A DNA stretch of 64,000 nucleotides from Pomphorhynchus laevis (lineage: Eukaryota; Acanthocephala; Palaeacanthocephala; Echinorhynchida; Pomphorhynchidae): NCBI GenBank assembly GCA_012934845.2, contig WNNJ02000368.1, positions 19,527 through 83,526 of the forward strand. The letters run 5' to 3'. A model generated the notes under the pieces. The model had not been told where the DNA came from. It searched no databases and saw only the letters and a list, made by a program, of their open reading frames with translations. How positions within the stretch are numbered: the first letter of the stretch is position 1; the number at the start of each line of letters is the position of its first letter. Positions 19,303-32,900 of the stretch are shown here, one piece after another. Made by a program: the position numbers and the translations under genes.

Positions 19303-19745
19303 CTACTGTCAAATCTGTAGGTTATCGATTAAAACCCCAGACAAATTTAATGATTTTGGAATAACAACGTGTATACGATCGCTTTTTAGCTTACATGCCA
19401 ATACGGTGTCATCAAATGGTCATCGATATCTAACCGCATTAAGCGATCTTTTGTATTTTTAGATGTACATAGCTTTAGAATAAGATATCGTTCAATTTCT
19501 TTGGAATAAGAAAAGCAAGCTAAATATTGTTACATTCCATTATTTAAAATACATCTTTAGCATATATTTGGTCCCACTTCTATGTTTGGTTGGGAAATAA
19601 GGTTCGAAATCTAATAACATATAAGCACTTCTAATAATTTAAAATCTTTATTCCAATACTATATTAATAATATTAATAAATAATATTATTAATTAATTCT
19701 TTAATAAAAAGTTATGCAAGATATTCAATATATTTTAATTTACTA
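19303..19745. other. Intergenic stretch with nothing recognised
   Basis: AT-rich sequence between LINE-H and the old LINE-I relic. No convincing ORF, repeat or RNA gene seen on either strand. Confidence 0.4.
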
Positions 19746-20600
19746 ATTTCTGCTCCCAACTGTCTTTCTTCTATCTACAAACGTCTCTCCCATTTTCATC
19801 GCTTTCTATACCTCGACAAGTCCAAAATAATGTGGATTCTCCTCGTCAACCTAACATATCTCCTCCCTATGTATATTTTGCCTAATCAATCATCCCCATA
19901 GTCCACAATCTCGCTTTCGTATGATTCCATTTCGATGATCACCTTTCTCTTAAACCCTTCGTCCGTGACAAGGTAGGCTCGTCTAACTTAATTTTCCGTG
20001 ACATCCGCCATATCCGCACCCTTATCGACTTCCGTTCTTATGTGTCTCTTCGTTCATCGCTTCTTTATCTTAAAATCGATTAATGCCGTAGCCTTTTCGC
20101 CAATTTTTTAAAATTCATCATCCTAATCTTACATCGCATCATCAACACCGCCGTTCGAGTGCTCATACGTATCCGTCGCTTCGACCACACATGTACATAT
20201 CTTGCTCAACTCTCCTGACCTTCCATCCATATCCGCATCAAACTCCGCCTTGTAACTTTTCGTCTCATCGCTGTTGTCTTCCCATCGCTCATGAACCTTC
20301 CTTTCTTAGACGACACTCGGCCCACTTCCCTATCGCTGCGTTTCTTTCATTTTCTCTTACTCTACGTTCCCAATTACTCTAACAACTACGGTCCACTATC
20401 GTTCCTTGTCGCCGCCCCCTCTCCTGGAATAAGCTCTCTCGACGTCCGCCGCTCTCTCTCCTTTATCACATTCAAGTACTACCTACGTCCCCACCCTTTG
20501 ACACATGATTTAGACTTTTGTTTGTTTTTTATTTGTGTTTGTTTTTCTTTGCGCCAGCACACATTTGTCACGTAAAAATAAATCTATTTTTATAGTATTA
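19746..20600 (+). mobile_element. LINE-I: old relic of a LINE-F-related ORF2 C-terminus
   Basis: C/T-rich, relatively GC-rich plus-strand sequence whose conceptual fragments (DKSKIMWIL, then a block like LINE-F's RNLRQVRRLIDFPS, then SYVSLRSSLL) follow the order of the LINE-F C-terminal region but with many stops and shifts. A second copy of the same ancient family is LINE-K at 35,395-35,885. Its 3' end lies only about 170 bp upstream of the ATAD3 start codon. Confidence 0.68.
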
Positions 20601-20772
20601 TATATAGTGCTTTCAGTTAAGCGATTTGATTTATAATTTTAATTATATATAATATTTTAATATATTTAATATATTTTTAATTTTATTAAAATTATTTGCA
20701 TTGCAAAATATCTTATGCCAAATTTCAGTACAGTTATTTTTACTTATATGCCTTATAGATATATCAGTGTTA
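20601..20772 (+). promoter_or_regulatory. Probable ATAD3 promoter/5' UTR interval
   Basis: Only about 170 bp, very AT-rich, separates the LINE-I relic from the ATAD3 ATG. The core promoter and 5' UTR must lie here, inside the LINE relic, or in an unseen upstream non-coding exon. I recognise no specific TATA or initiator element with confidence. Confidence 0.35.
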
Positions 20773-20983
20773 ATGTCTTGGCTATTTGGAATAAATCGAC
20801 CAACACCTTCACCGTCTTCTGGTGGATCAGATAATACATTAAATTCTGGAGGCGTTGGTGGAAGTGGACGTGATCCCGAAAAGTCAGATGCTGATAAAAC
20901 CGGCCGTTCTGAGTCTACGTATCGTTTCGATTCTGCTGCTCTTGAAAGAGCTGCAAAAGCTGCTAAAGAACTCGAATCCAGTA
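20773..20983 (+). CDS. ATAD3: ATAD3 exon 1: conserved N-terminus
   Basis: The ATG at 20773 is chosen over an in-frame ATG at 20701 because MSWLFGI matches the family start and the upstream 24 codons are AT-rich and hydrophobic without homology. A Gly/Ser-rich linker precedes the [11 protein letters not shown] block. The donor at 20984 (GTAAGT) leaves one base that joins exon 2 to give Arg. The last 83 bp before residue 68 are duplicated in intron 1. Confidence 0.95.
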
Positions 20984-23900
20984 GTAAGTAAATGTTAACG
21001 TTATTTTGAAAATGTAAACATTATCGTTTCAATTTTTTACTTTGGAATTTAATCAGTTGAAAATAGAAATTAAAAAATTATTGGCATTTCGCTAGTGATT
21101 AGAATAAAAATTCACAAGAATAAAAAATCGTGTATTCGAAAAAAATGTTTTGGTAATACTGGTATGATTAACGAAATATTTATAAATTCTTTATTTTTAA
21201 TTTCTTAATTTATCAGTTCCGAATTATAGATTAACATTTAAACGTTTTAAATATTTGAAAATTACACTTATGTACCAATTAGAAGATAATAACAAGAAAA
21301 AGGTTAATTCAAATACATCTAAAGCACAAACGAGTTAGTTAGTAACAATACCAAATATGATGTTAATTATATGGCGTTATTCCACGACAAAGCCTTTTAG
21401 GTGCTAACGCATTTTCCCGATATCTTCATTTATTTGACTTGGATTTGTCATATGCCAAGTATCGAGTAGGACATCTGCTTTGGTGTGAAAAAACCGGCCG
21501 TTGTGAGTCTACGTTTCGTTTCGATTCTGCTGCTCTTGAAAGAGCTGCAAAAGCTGCTAAAGAACTCGAATCTATGAAAGTTCATATGAAACTTTGAACG
21601 TCGTTTCATTATCGTTATTATTGTCGCTTCGACAATTAATCTCGATTGGTTCAATAAAGTTGTCTACACTGTTGAGTTGACTGTTCTTGGTATTTTCTTT
21701 TGATGAGTATTCAAAGTCAGGATTTTGACATCATCATTATTATGCTAACTAAGTATTAAGTTGTTTTTTGTTCTTAAATGACAATCAGGGAAACTTTGTT
21801 AAGATATAAAAGTCCTCGGTCGAATTATAATCATCGTGTAATTTTTTGATTTTGGAAAGATCGAATGACATTTCAAAATATGTTTCTTTTCCGTTCTGCA
21901 TTCTGACAAGAGCGTGGTTGGGATTCAAATATATTAACTCGGATTGAACTCAACATGAGATTCATATTTTTTGTTCTGATGAATCGTCTTGTAGAATACT
22001 TTGTTATGTCAGCCATTTGGGAAGTTTAAATGCATTAATAGAATGTCGACTGAATGATAAAAATCAATAATGTAGAGTATCAATAGAGGCTGTTCATAAT
22101 AAAGATCCTATAGAGTTCGAACTAGAAGGTAAAACGGTTAGCTATTTATCGATGCTTTTTCCGAAGTGATGCAAACAGTGATATAGCTTTCCATAATATA
22201 CCATTAAGCCGTTATACCTGTCCGTTACCAGCTAGATTGTAAAAAGTTGAGTGGATCATTACCACTCCATATTGTTTAATAAATATTATAAATTTCTTAG
22301 AAATAAAGGGTGCACCATTATCTAAATGAACAGCTTAAGTTGATTCAAATTTCGCAATATTCGAGTCAGACAGCCAATCACAGTACGCGTGGAAGTGTTA
22401 ATGCATGCAATTACAACTAGAAATATGCCATATTAGTCAATAATAATTAAAAGATACTTTGATTGACACTTTGAAGGTATAGGGACTTTGAAATTGATTG
22501 ACAAGGTATGAAAAATTTAGTCGATTTAATAAGCTCTAATTCGAGGATGGGATTAAAAATCTTGCCTTTAAAGTAGCTCAACTTACGCAATCGTTTAACG
22601 AAGTTTTTATGTCAGATAATGAGTAAAAAGATTTTATGTTTTCACTAAATGCCATATTCGAGTAATGCCTAGATGGCATATCTGATTATGATGTTGATTA
22701 AGACTTTCTAGGCTTTGGACTAAACCTGCAATATAACTCAATCTCGAGAGAGCGGGTATCCACGGCGTTTTTATCTGCTCCAAGACGATATATGATTTCG
22801 AACTTATTCTGGTCAATTCTAAACGCCATTGCAGCATTTTATAATTCTCAATCTTACTACTTTGTTAACTAAACATGTACTACGCGAATTGAATATATGC
22901 AATTATTGTGTATGGTTGAATATGTAACTACTGTCTCCAATATTGAAGGGATTCCTTAAATATTATCGACATTTATCACGACATTAATCACTGTCGTGGA
23001 ACTGCATTGCATCCTACCATATTTAAATTTTCGTAACATCTTTTTCATGAATTTCGTGTATAACTGCCGGCTCTCAATCCTTGGATATATCTGTATTTTC
23101 ACTGAATTAGCATACCTATGAAGAAGTAGTTTCGAGTGTACGTGCCAGTTTGTCTGCCTCATATTTATCAGCAGATGATAATTTCATTGAAATCTTATTT
23201 CAGCACCCAAAGTATCTATTAAGAATGAGCCGTTGTGACGTTGATCTGAGGCAGCTTCTAATGGACAATCAAGTTAATTACAATAACTATACAACAACTA
23301 TAATTAATATGATATTGTTAATATGATATAACATTAGCTAATTTATATCATTACAAATATTAATTGCATATTTAAAAATCAAACATGTAATTATATAACA
23401 CCTAATTTTATTAACAATAAAAATATAATATTTATGTTTTATATTTGTAAAATTTAAATTTTTTTATATTATTCATGCAAAATATATTTTGTTATAATAT
23501 TATTTGGATGTCAATCTTGCTTGGCCAAACAAGATTAATCCTAATCGCTTATCAACGATAAATCAATATCAAGCTAAACTAAATGTTTTAACTGATTTAA
23601 GTAAAATGTTAAATTATCAGTTTCGTTTATATAAAACATCAATTTATAACGAATAACACAGAAACTTAAATCGTATTGACTGAGAACACAATATTGTATT
23701 ATATATAAACAGAAAAGATGGAAAGCTCTACGTAAACATAATTCATTTTCAAACTACATTCAAAAGTATTATAATAATCTTTGTGTTGTACTTTTGATCA
23801 GAGAGAGTCAGCATACATATAGCGATTTCGAACCACTTATTTGAATCACTGTTTCATGTCATTTCAATAGAGATATTCCATTCGAAATTTGTTTCGTCAT

Positions 23901-26900
23901 ATGTGTGCTTATATGATTCCTTAGTACATGTATATTTCCTAAATTAATATTATACATGTGATCCACACATGCATACCTACTTACCCAAGTGTAATTTTAT
24001 AATTTAACTGAGAATGAATAAAAGCATTTTGTCAAAATGCTGATGAATAAATTCTGTAGATACTCCCAAACGGATAGACATTTAAATAAACGCATTGATA
24101 ATTTACTTTATGCCCATGCATCTACATAACTTATCTTTATATTAATCCTGTTTACTGATATTACTGATAATCTTTACTGATATTATATGTTTATATGTTT
24201 CCCAATAATCTATATTTATTAAAAAGAGGAAAACTGAACATTTTCATTTATTTATATCACAATTTTCAATAACTCTGCCTTCATGAATGTAAAAATAATG
24301 CAATTCTGAATTGTGCGTTACCCAATCCTTAATTAACCTACTCTATAACCGCTTCAATTTTTGTTGAGTCTTCAACTTTTATTACTTTATTATCAGGGTC
24401 GAATCTGTGTGACCTTTTTGTGCAATTTGTGTTCGCTGTGGACCCACATCTTCCGAGTCACTGTTAAAATTCTAAATAATTAAAAAGTGTAACAAATTTG
24501 TATCACTTTTTATAGATATTTTATAAGATTTATGCGCTTTTCATTGGTATTAATTTCTCATAATAACTGGCTTATATAGCAAGTAGATATTTAAAATATT
24601 ATGTAGCATTTGGCTTTATTACTCAAACACCTGTCAAAGTTTTTATCTATCGACAATGTCCAAATAAATTGTAGCTTTGCATTTTATAAATTTTAATTCT
24701 AATTTCGTTTTAAAATTAATATTCTAATTTTGAGTGTTAATTTACTGCAAATTAATATTCTCATATGTTCTGCATCCTAGGATATGCTGGGGAAGCATTT
24801 AAATTAGCAAGTGAACAAGAGCGAACTAAGCAATTAGAATACCAAGCTATGCTAAAGGTAATTACCGTCTTATTTCGATCAATTCCATTTGTTTGATTAA
24901 TTCATTTGAGAATATTTCAACAAGTACCCAACTATTTGACTTCATTTTTATCTGCTTTAATAAATATTAATGTAAAATTAACATCTCTGGTGAGTTTACT
25001 TTGCTTATAGCTTTCATAACTAATTATTGGAGCTTGATCAAAGAAAAGAAGAATTTATTTCTGATATTTCGCTAACTTCTGTTAGCATTTTCAGAAAATT
25101 TAAGGTAATTTTCATCTTCGGGTAATTTTCTGAAGATGCTAACAGTATAGTAAGCAAAATATCAAAAATATTTTTTTCTTTCCTTTGATCCAGCTCCAAT
25201 AATTATTTATCAATAATGAATCAATAACAACTATTTAAAAGCTTTCATAACTTTTAAATAATTCGACACTGTTATGACATATAGTATATTAAATTGTTAG
25301 AAGGCTAGGAAAGATTGTGATTTATTTGGTTATAATCAAATATTTCGACGGCGCTCTGGCACGTCATCCTCAGGGTTGTAAGTAGTTAGTTATAAACAAG
25401 AATGTTTAAACATTCTTGAAAAAAAAAGAATGTTTAAACATTCATTCAAGAATGTTTTAACATTTATTGGAAAAAATATTCACGAATATATTAAATGCTT
25501 TTATTTAAAATGGAGGTTACATGTCGTGGATATATACAATTGATTTGAATTTGATAATTCTTTGCTTCATTATCTCCAAAATGAAATAGTTTGTTTTACA
25601 TTAATTTTTATGATATACAATTCTTATTAATTTAACTTTTAAGTGTTCGAGTTTAAGTGTTTTAATTTTATCATCTAATATATTAAGAGTAACGATAATG
25701 TAGCCTTCGCTACTTACACTTCGTATCTATATAAATCTTTTTAGCAGTCAATTTTACAGTTGATCTTAGGTTTAGCTTACTAATACTTACCGGTAGTTCA
25801 CTTGTATCCGTTAAACATCGAAGTGAATCCATAAACACAAAATTGCACTTTTAGTTCAGCACAATTTATGAACAAATCAAAAATACGGTTGCTGATTAAA
25901 AACTGTTTTTTTTTCAAGTTGTAGGTCTATACCTGTTTATATAAGGATCATACAAGCAACCATGATTAATAACAACGTCCTTAAATGAATGCATAAATGC
26001 ATAAGACTTCTTTTTGTATTTAAGTCAATTTGTTTTAATCGTATTCTGGCTTGCTTAAAGATTTATTGTCAAACACTTATTTCTTTTCGTAGATACACCC
26101 ACTATTTATAATCTACATTTTTATCATTTATTAATTTTAGCTTTTAAATTGCAGTTTTGAATTCGAGAAAGAATGATAGTATTGTAGATGCCTGCTTGCA
26201 GTCTGCTTTCTAAAGTTTCATCGACATAACATCGAAACTGATATTGGTTTTATCAGTAAATCATTTTAATTTTTGCTATTACTGTAGTTGTTTTTATTTA
26301 TCTCACTTTAATCTTTTAGATTAAAGTGACAACCGTCATCGTTATATAAATTAATACTCGTCGTGTTCGGCTATCTGTTTATTATTGTTAAACAAATCAT
26401 GTTTTGTGTCCGGTTAAGCATTTTAATTATAGAGTTGTAATTCAACTTATCATATATTCATTTTGTTCCCTTTAGTCTGACATGTTTGTATGATGTATTT
26501 TTTTTTATTTCTTTGAGCAATTTTGTTTTTAAAGCAATTTTCGGCCTCTGAAGAAGAGCACAAAGGCGACAACATTCGACAGCATGCCGAGGAGCGAAGA
26601 AAGCTAATGGAAGAAGAGACTCGACAGGCTAATGTGGTATGTTTCGCTTACTTGATTAATACCATATTATGTAAATTTTCTGTCCAGAGAAATCGTTACC
26701 AAGATGAATTAGCAAGAAAACGTCATGAGGACCAGCTGAGACAACAAGTAAATTAGAATGCAAATGTTCTAACATTTGCATATCTAGTTAATTGTTTGTT
26801 TTATTTTGAATAGGCGGCAATGCAGGAAGAAATATTTAGGAAACAGGAAGAATCTGTAGCCAAACAAGAGGCCATCCGGAAACGTCAGTTTTTTATGATG

Positions 26901-29900
26901 TTAGTTTTTATAAAACGTTTCTACCATTAGTGCTCGCACCCGCCGTTTCTTGCTTAGGATAGCAATCAGAAGTTAATGTTTAGCTGAATTGTATGACAAT
27001 TTAGCTGAATTGTATGACAATTTAGCTGAATTGCATGACAATTTAGCTGAATTGTATGAAAATTTAGCTGAATTGTATGACAATTTATCTGAATTGTATG
27101 AAAATTTAGCTGAATGATATGTTTTATGAACCGCTGGTATATCATATAAACAGTTAATAGAATAACCGAACATGTATTACCCTTCTGAAATTATAATTCG
27201 ACAATTGTTTCGCTTCAATTTCACATTACATTTGTACTTATGAAAAGACCTGTGAATCAAATTTTAAAATGACTATTCATGTACCGGTTTATCTCTTTAC
27301 GGCATATGAACCTTTAATACGCTAATTAGGGGCTGATTGTATTATATGATCAGTTGTATCCTTTTACAGCGTAGTTTTTATTATACAATGGCTATTTATT
27401 ATCTAATTGAAATATTTCAGTAGCACACGATTCTAATTGTTTGTTTTAAGTTATGTAATTGTTATGTAAGGATTTTAAAAATACTTAGTTTTTTTATAGA
27501 AGCAATTGTTTAACGCTCCTATTTTTAATTTTAAGCGGTAAATGCGTCAATATTTTATCAGAACATTTTTTAATTATATTGTATAGATTTTAAGATAAAA
27601 TATGTTAGAATTAGATGTTAAAACCTAATTTAAAAAATATTTAATTTGAAAAGTTTTACCTCATAAATTTATATCGTTTTAAATTGTTGATACTGATCAA
27701 TTATTGATTAATAATTATTGGAGCTGAATCAAAGAAAAGAAGAAATTATTTTTGATATTTCGCTAACCTCTCTGTTAGCATCTTCAGAAAATTACAATTT
27801 TCTAAAGAGTAATTTTCTGAAGATGCTAACAGAAGTTAGCGAAATATCAAAAATAATTTCTTTACTTATTTCCTTTGATCCAGTTCTAATAATTATCTAT
27901 CAATAATGGATCAGTATCAACTATTTAAAATTTACTGAGTATTATCAACATGGTTTTAAAAGTGGTCATTCTACTGTCACAAATCTGCTGGTTGGGCAGA
28001 ACTAATGGGCTAATTTAGTTGATGAAGGAGTTTGTGTTGATATTATCTTCTTTGATTTTTTCAAAGCTTTCGATCACGTACGTCATGACTATCTGATTTC
28101 CAAAATGCATGCATTGACGATTGATCGAATTCTAATTCGCTGGGTGGAAAACTTTATCTTTGGACGTTCTTGTCGTGTTCACGTTAATAACATTTATTTG
28201 AGCTGGTATAATACACGTGTTTAGGTGTAAAACAGGGTCAAGTGTGTAAGCAAAAACTGAAGAAGGCATAGTGCCAAAACGTTTTAAATCAATAATTCTC
28301 TTGTTGTATTTATCCTCTTTTGGATATTAATTTTCCATATATATGAAAATATATGCTGATTTTTCATATATATGTAATATATGTAATATATGATATATAT
28401 TTATATATTATAGATATTATATATAATATATATTTATATATATTATATATATTTTTCATCTATGATATATGAAAAATATATATATTCCATTCTATCAAAT
28501 TGTTGCTCTGCTGCTGGGACCCTCACGGAGTACTCATATGTATTCATAAATATTAATACACCAGCTTTAATATAGAGGTATTAACTTTATTCAAAACGTT
28601 TTGAATAAAGTTAATATCTCTCTATTAAAGCCTGTGTATTAATATTTATGAATATATATAATCATATATATGTATATATATATTAAAATCAGATATATAT
28701 TACACCATCAAAGACGACAAATTTATTTAACGTTTCGAACTTACGTTCTTTAGCAAATAGTGTGTTTAAGCTGTTAAACATTTGAACAAAAATTTATAAG
28801 TTTCTAATTATATTGAGTTATTTATTGTTAAGCTGGTCGATATTGTTGTTTGACTTTTAAAATAATTGTATTGATTTCGTAACAAGCAAGTTTAATTAAC
28901 TTGTGCCTTTAATATACATATGTAATTTAAATAATGTACTGAAATGTTATATGTTATTACCTACAAGATAATAAGAAGATCGCCATCTAGTATTTATTAT
29001 TGTATATTTTTATACCTAGTATATATTATTGTTATTTATTTAAGCAGATGAAAGTGCTCGAATTGGTTTGAATATGATTTATATTTCAAGAAAATCAAAA
29101 TGAAAATGTTGTGTAATAGGTAGGACATCTAATCATTTTGCAAATGTTTAACCTCTATTGGGTTATTGGTAAGATCGGACAATTCAATCGTTTTTGTTCA
29201 TGATCTTTTATCATATTACACTTTGCTGAAAAGCTATTGTTATATAAATCGATTGTTCACTCATGTTTTTTGATTGAACTGTAAACTGAGATAAATTTGT
29301 TTTTTAATAATCAGCAAAATTTTCAATAGATGACTGCTATAATCAGGACATCACAATTACTTAATTTTTTGTCATGTCAAGGAGGCATTCAGCTATCGAA
29401 AATTCGATTAATTTTTAAGAAACATTTATTTTACTCTGTTTATTTCAATCAATAACCTTATTGATATTTTAAATTTTCTTTGGTAATTATATTACATAAG
29501 TTTAACGTAAAAAAGTTGTAATCGTCGATTTCACACCTTAATGATTATAAGAAAGATAATTTTATGCTGCTCGACATTTAACAATGAATCACGGAACAGT
29601 AACACTATTTGATCACTTATTAATTTGTCTGTGCATGTGAGATTCATACTCTTTACAATAGGGACCTTTCTGAAAAGGAGTATTATCTGAATTGCTCTTT
29701 TTAGAAACCTCTGAATACGAAGCTGAAGTTAAGCATCAATATGATATGAAGAGATTAGAGGCTGAGCTTAAAGGTATAATTATATCATTACTTCGTTTTC
29801 AATACGTTATATTTTTTTTGTTATGATCTTATTTAATAGCTATCTGCTAAGTATAAAAATTATTATTATGTTAACCTGCTTGATATAATATTCAATACAT

Positions 29901-32900
29901 TCGTACACAATTTCGCTCATTACTTGTGTATAACATTAGGTGATTCTTTGTTTTATCCGTTCTTTAGTTTTACTTAATCGATGTCGTTAATAAAATTCTA
30001 TCTAATATTAAGTAATAATTCTATTGTATTTTAAAAAACGCTATCGTAATAAATATATCTCTTGAAAATGTGTAAGTTATTGAAAAGATGAAGAATTTTT
30101 ATAATTTTAGATGATATGATTCATTTTTAATATCCTTTTGACCGTAAGATCATTTTCATTTTTGTTGTAATCATCGATGTTTTTTGCCTTTATTAATTAA
30201 TACACTTAGAAACTAATAGTTGATAGATTCTGGACATTTCTACCTTATTACCTGGGTTTGATAACAGTCTTTAGTTTTAAAGTATTTTTGCAATGAAGTA
30301 CATTGAATCGAAGTTCATTCTGCAATTGTTGTGATACTCGATACCAAACATCAGTATTAAATTTTTATAAACACCAATAACTGGAGTTTGGCTATATTTA
30401 CTTTAGTTTTTACGTATTTTTCAAAAAGAACATTGGTACTCCATTCTACTATATAATTTTAAATGTTTTATCCATCTAACCATTATGATTTCATTGCCGT
30501 TTTAAATCTGTAAGCTAAATATTTTCGTAGTTATTTTTCACTAAGTTTGATTCTTTAAATAAGACACTTTCGTATTTTCGTACATACTCGTATTTTCGAA
30601 TGATGTCAAGTGATTTATATCACCCACCACTGAGTTATAAAACATCAGATCACGATATTTGAGATTTGACGGCTCAGTAATTATCACATAATTGAAGTTA
30701 AATAATACAATCTGACTGAGAATTTGTTAAATTTAAAAAATGTAAGACTTAACCAGAAGGTTCATTGATGTAGTATTTAATAATTATTTCATTAGCCGAG
30801 ATACTTTAAATTTAAAATTTATGGAATGATTTCTGCCTTATTTGTAATTAAGCAAATCAGATAACTAAGTCTACGTATTTTATACCATATATAAATCAAA
30901 AATATTAATAAATAATTATAAGATATTATACAATTTTTATTTATATCAAGTTAAAATTTATAATTAAAATTTAAAATAAAATCACATTTTTATGAATTGA
31001 CTAATAAATAATATATCATGATTAATAATATATCAGGATCAGGATTAGAGATCATCAGGAGGAACTGCTATGCTATTAGGGTTCGGCCACTATTCCTCGA
31101 CCCGGCATATTTGCGGAGTCAAATACATGTAAATTACTTATTTTCTCTGATGAAATTTGTTTATAAGTATCTTATTCTAATACAAAGCATATTATTTATT
31201 ATCCATAAAAGTTTTTGTTTAATTTTTTAAATTTACTTTTCATAATATTTTTGGAATTATGTTGTAAATTTGATATTTTAATAATATTTTGTTGATTTAT
31301 AATTCTTTATTATAAGAAAAAGAAAAAATTCATATAGCTTGCTTGCAAATTAGCAGAAAAATAATGTCGTATCAATAATACATAGTTTCAGTATTACTGA
31401 CAGAGGTTATATTACCGGAAAAACAAAGTCCACAGGTCAATAATAACTTGTCATTAGAAACAAATCAGATCAGATAACTGATCTTAGGTATTTTATACTA
31501 TTTATAAATTAAAAATAAGGATAAATAATAAAAAATTATATAAGATTTTATACAATATTTATTTATATAAAGTTAAAATTTAAAATAAAAGTCAATAGTT
31601 ATGAATTGACTAATAAATAACATACGATGTATCTGAATAAGGATTAGATGTCATCAAGAGTAATTCATAAATTCCATATCATACTTAATCTTCTTCTACT
31701 GTTTCTTGTTACTAAGTAATATTCGAGAAATAATATTTCTGTCAGCCGAGAAGTAATATTTCTCGGCTGAAAGTAAACTTTCTGAATTATGATAAATTAG
31801 TGATTACTATTAACCTTAACTTCTACATTTTGGTGCCAGCCTCATTTTCAGATCATTTTTCTATATTTAGATATATCTTATTAGAACAACACCGCACGGC
31901 TTCACCATGTTGCATTTTTTTTAAGATTAAGTTATAATTATTAAATTATACAAAGCATGCGTAGAGTTTAAAATTTATCATTTCAACTTTTAATAATTTA
32001 ATTTCAACTTGTAATAATTATATAAACAAACCGGTGAATATAAATTTATTACATCAATTCATCAAAGTAATTATGCGTTAAAAATATTATTATTTACTAT
32101 CGTACTCATTCTAAAAGAGTTTATTTGGCAATTATTTGGATAGTTGGCGGGTTTAATCGATATACATTGTCTTCTTTAAAAGTGGCAAAGTTATTCATAA
32201 GTTTGTGCCCATGTTTAATCAAGTATGTTATCAAATTTAATTAAAACTTTTGAATCCTTTACATCGTATAAAATTATTGCATTAACTACATGGATTTTTT
32301 AATGTTTAACAATAGTGATAATATATTAAAAATGAATTTTACGCATACAAGTTGTTAAACTTAAACAAAAGATTTCAACTCGAACTTATTCTACTTAAAC
32401 TGATTTAAAAGTTAGAATTTATGCAATAATAAAGCAATTTACATTAACTATATAATACAGGTTTGTGTATATTGGAGCTTTTGTCGTAAATAATGATTCA
32501 TTTTATATAAGGGAATCTTCAAAGTAGATTAATACACTGAATATTTATTGGATTTTCGAAAATACGATGATACGTTAAGAAATAATATTTAAAACTGTTT
32601 TGATTCCACAATTGTTACATTTTTATTCCTAATATGTCTACTACTCTTAAAAATGAGCGCATTCTAGTCTTCTCGAATATCCAATAATTCTCAGTGTTTG
32701 AATCTACTTTTCAGGGTCATGTAATTAACTGAAACAAAATTTCATATGTATCGTAATATCTCGGGCTATGCAGATTTAAGTACATTTAACTTATACGTTT
32801 TCGTTTTTCTAATATGTTTAAGGAAAGGCTAAAATTGAACGCGAGAATAGAGATATCTATCTTGAGCAGTTAAAGCTTAAAGCAGAAGAGCATAGACGAA

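Noticed and set aside
20701-20772. Upstream in-frame ATG of ATAD3 at 20701
   Set aside because: The extra 24 residues have no family counterpart; MSWLFGI at 20773 is the conserved start.
21490-21572. Alternative first or second exon of ATAD3
   Set aside because: No splice donor follows the duplicated segment and no acceptor precedes it.
31018-31230. 70-codon plus-strand ORF in intron 6
   Set aside because: It lies wholly inside the Naiad terminal repeat and is not conserved in other copies.
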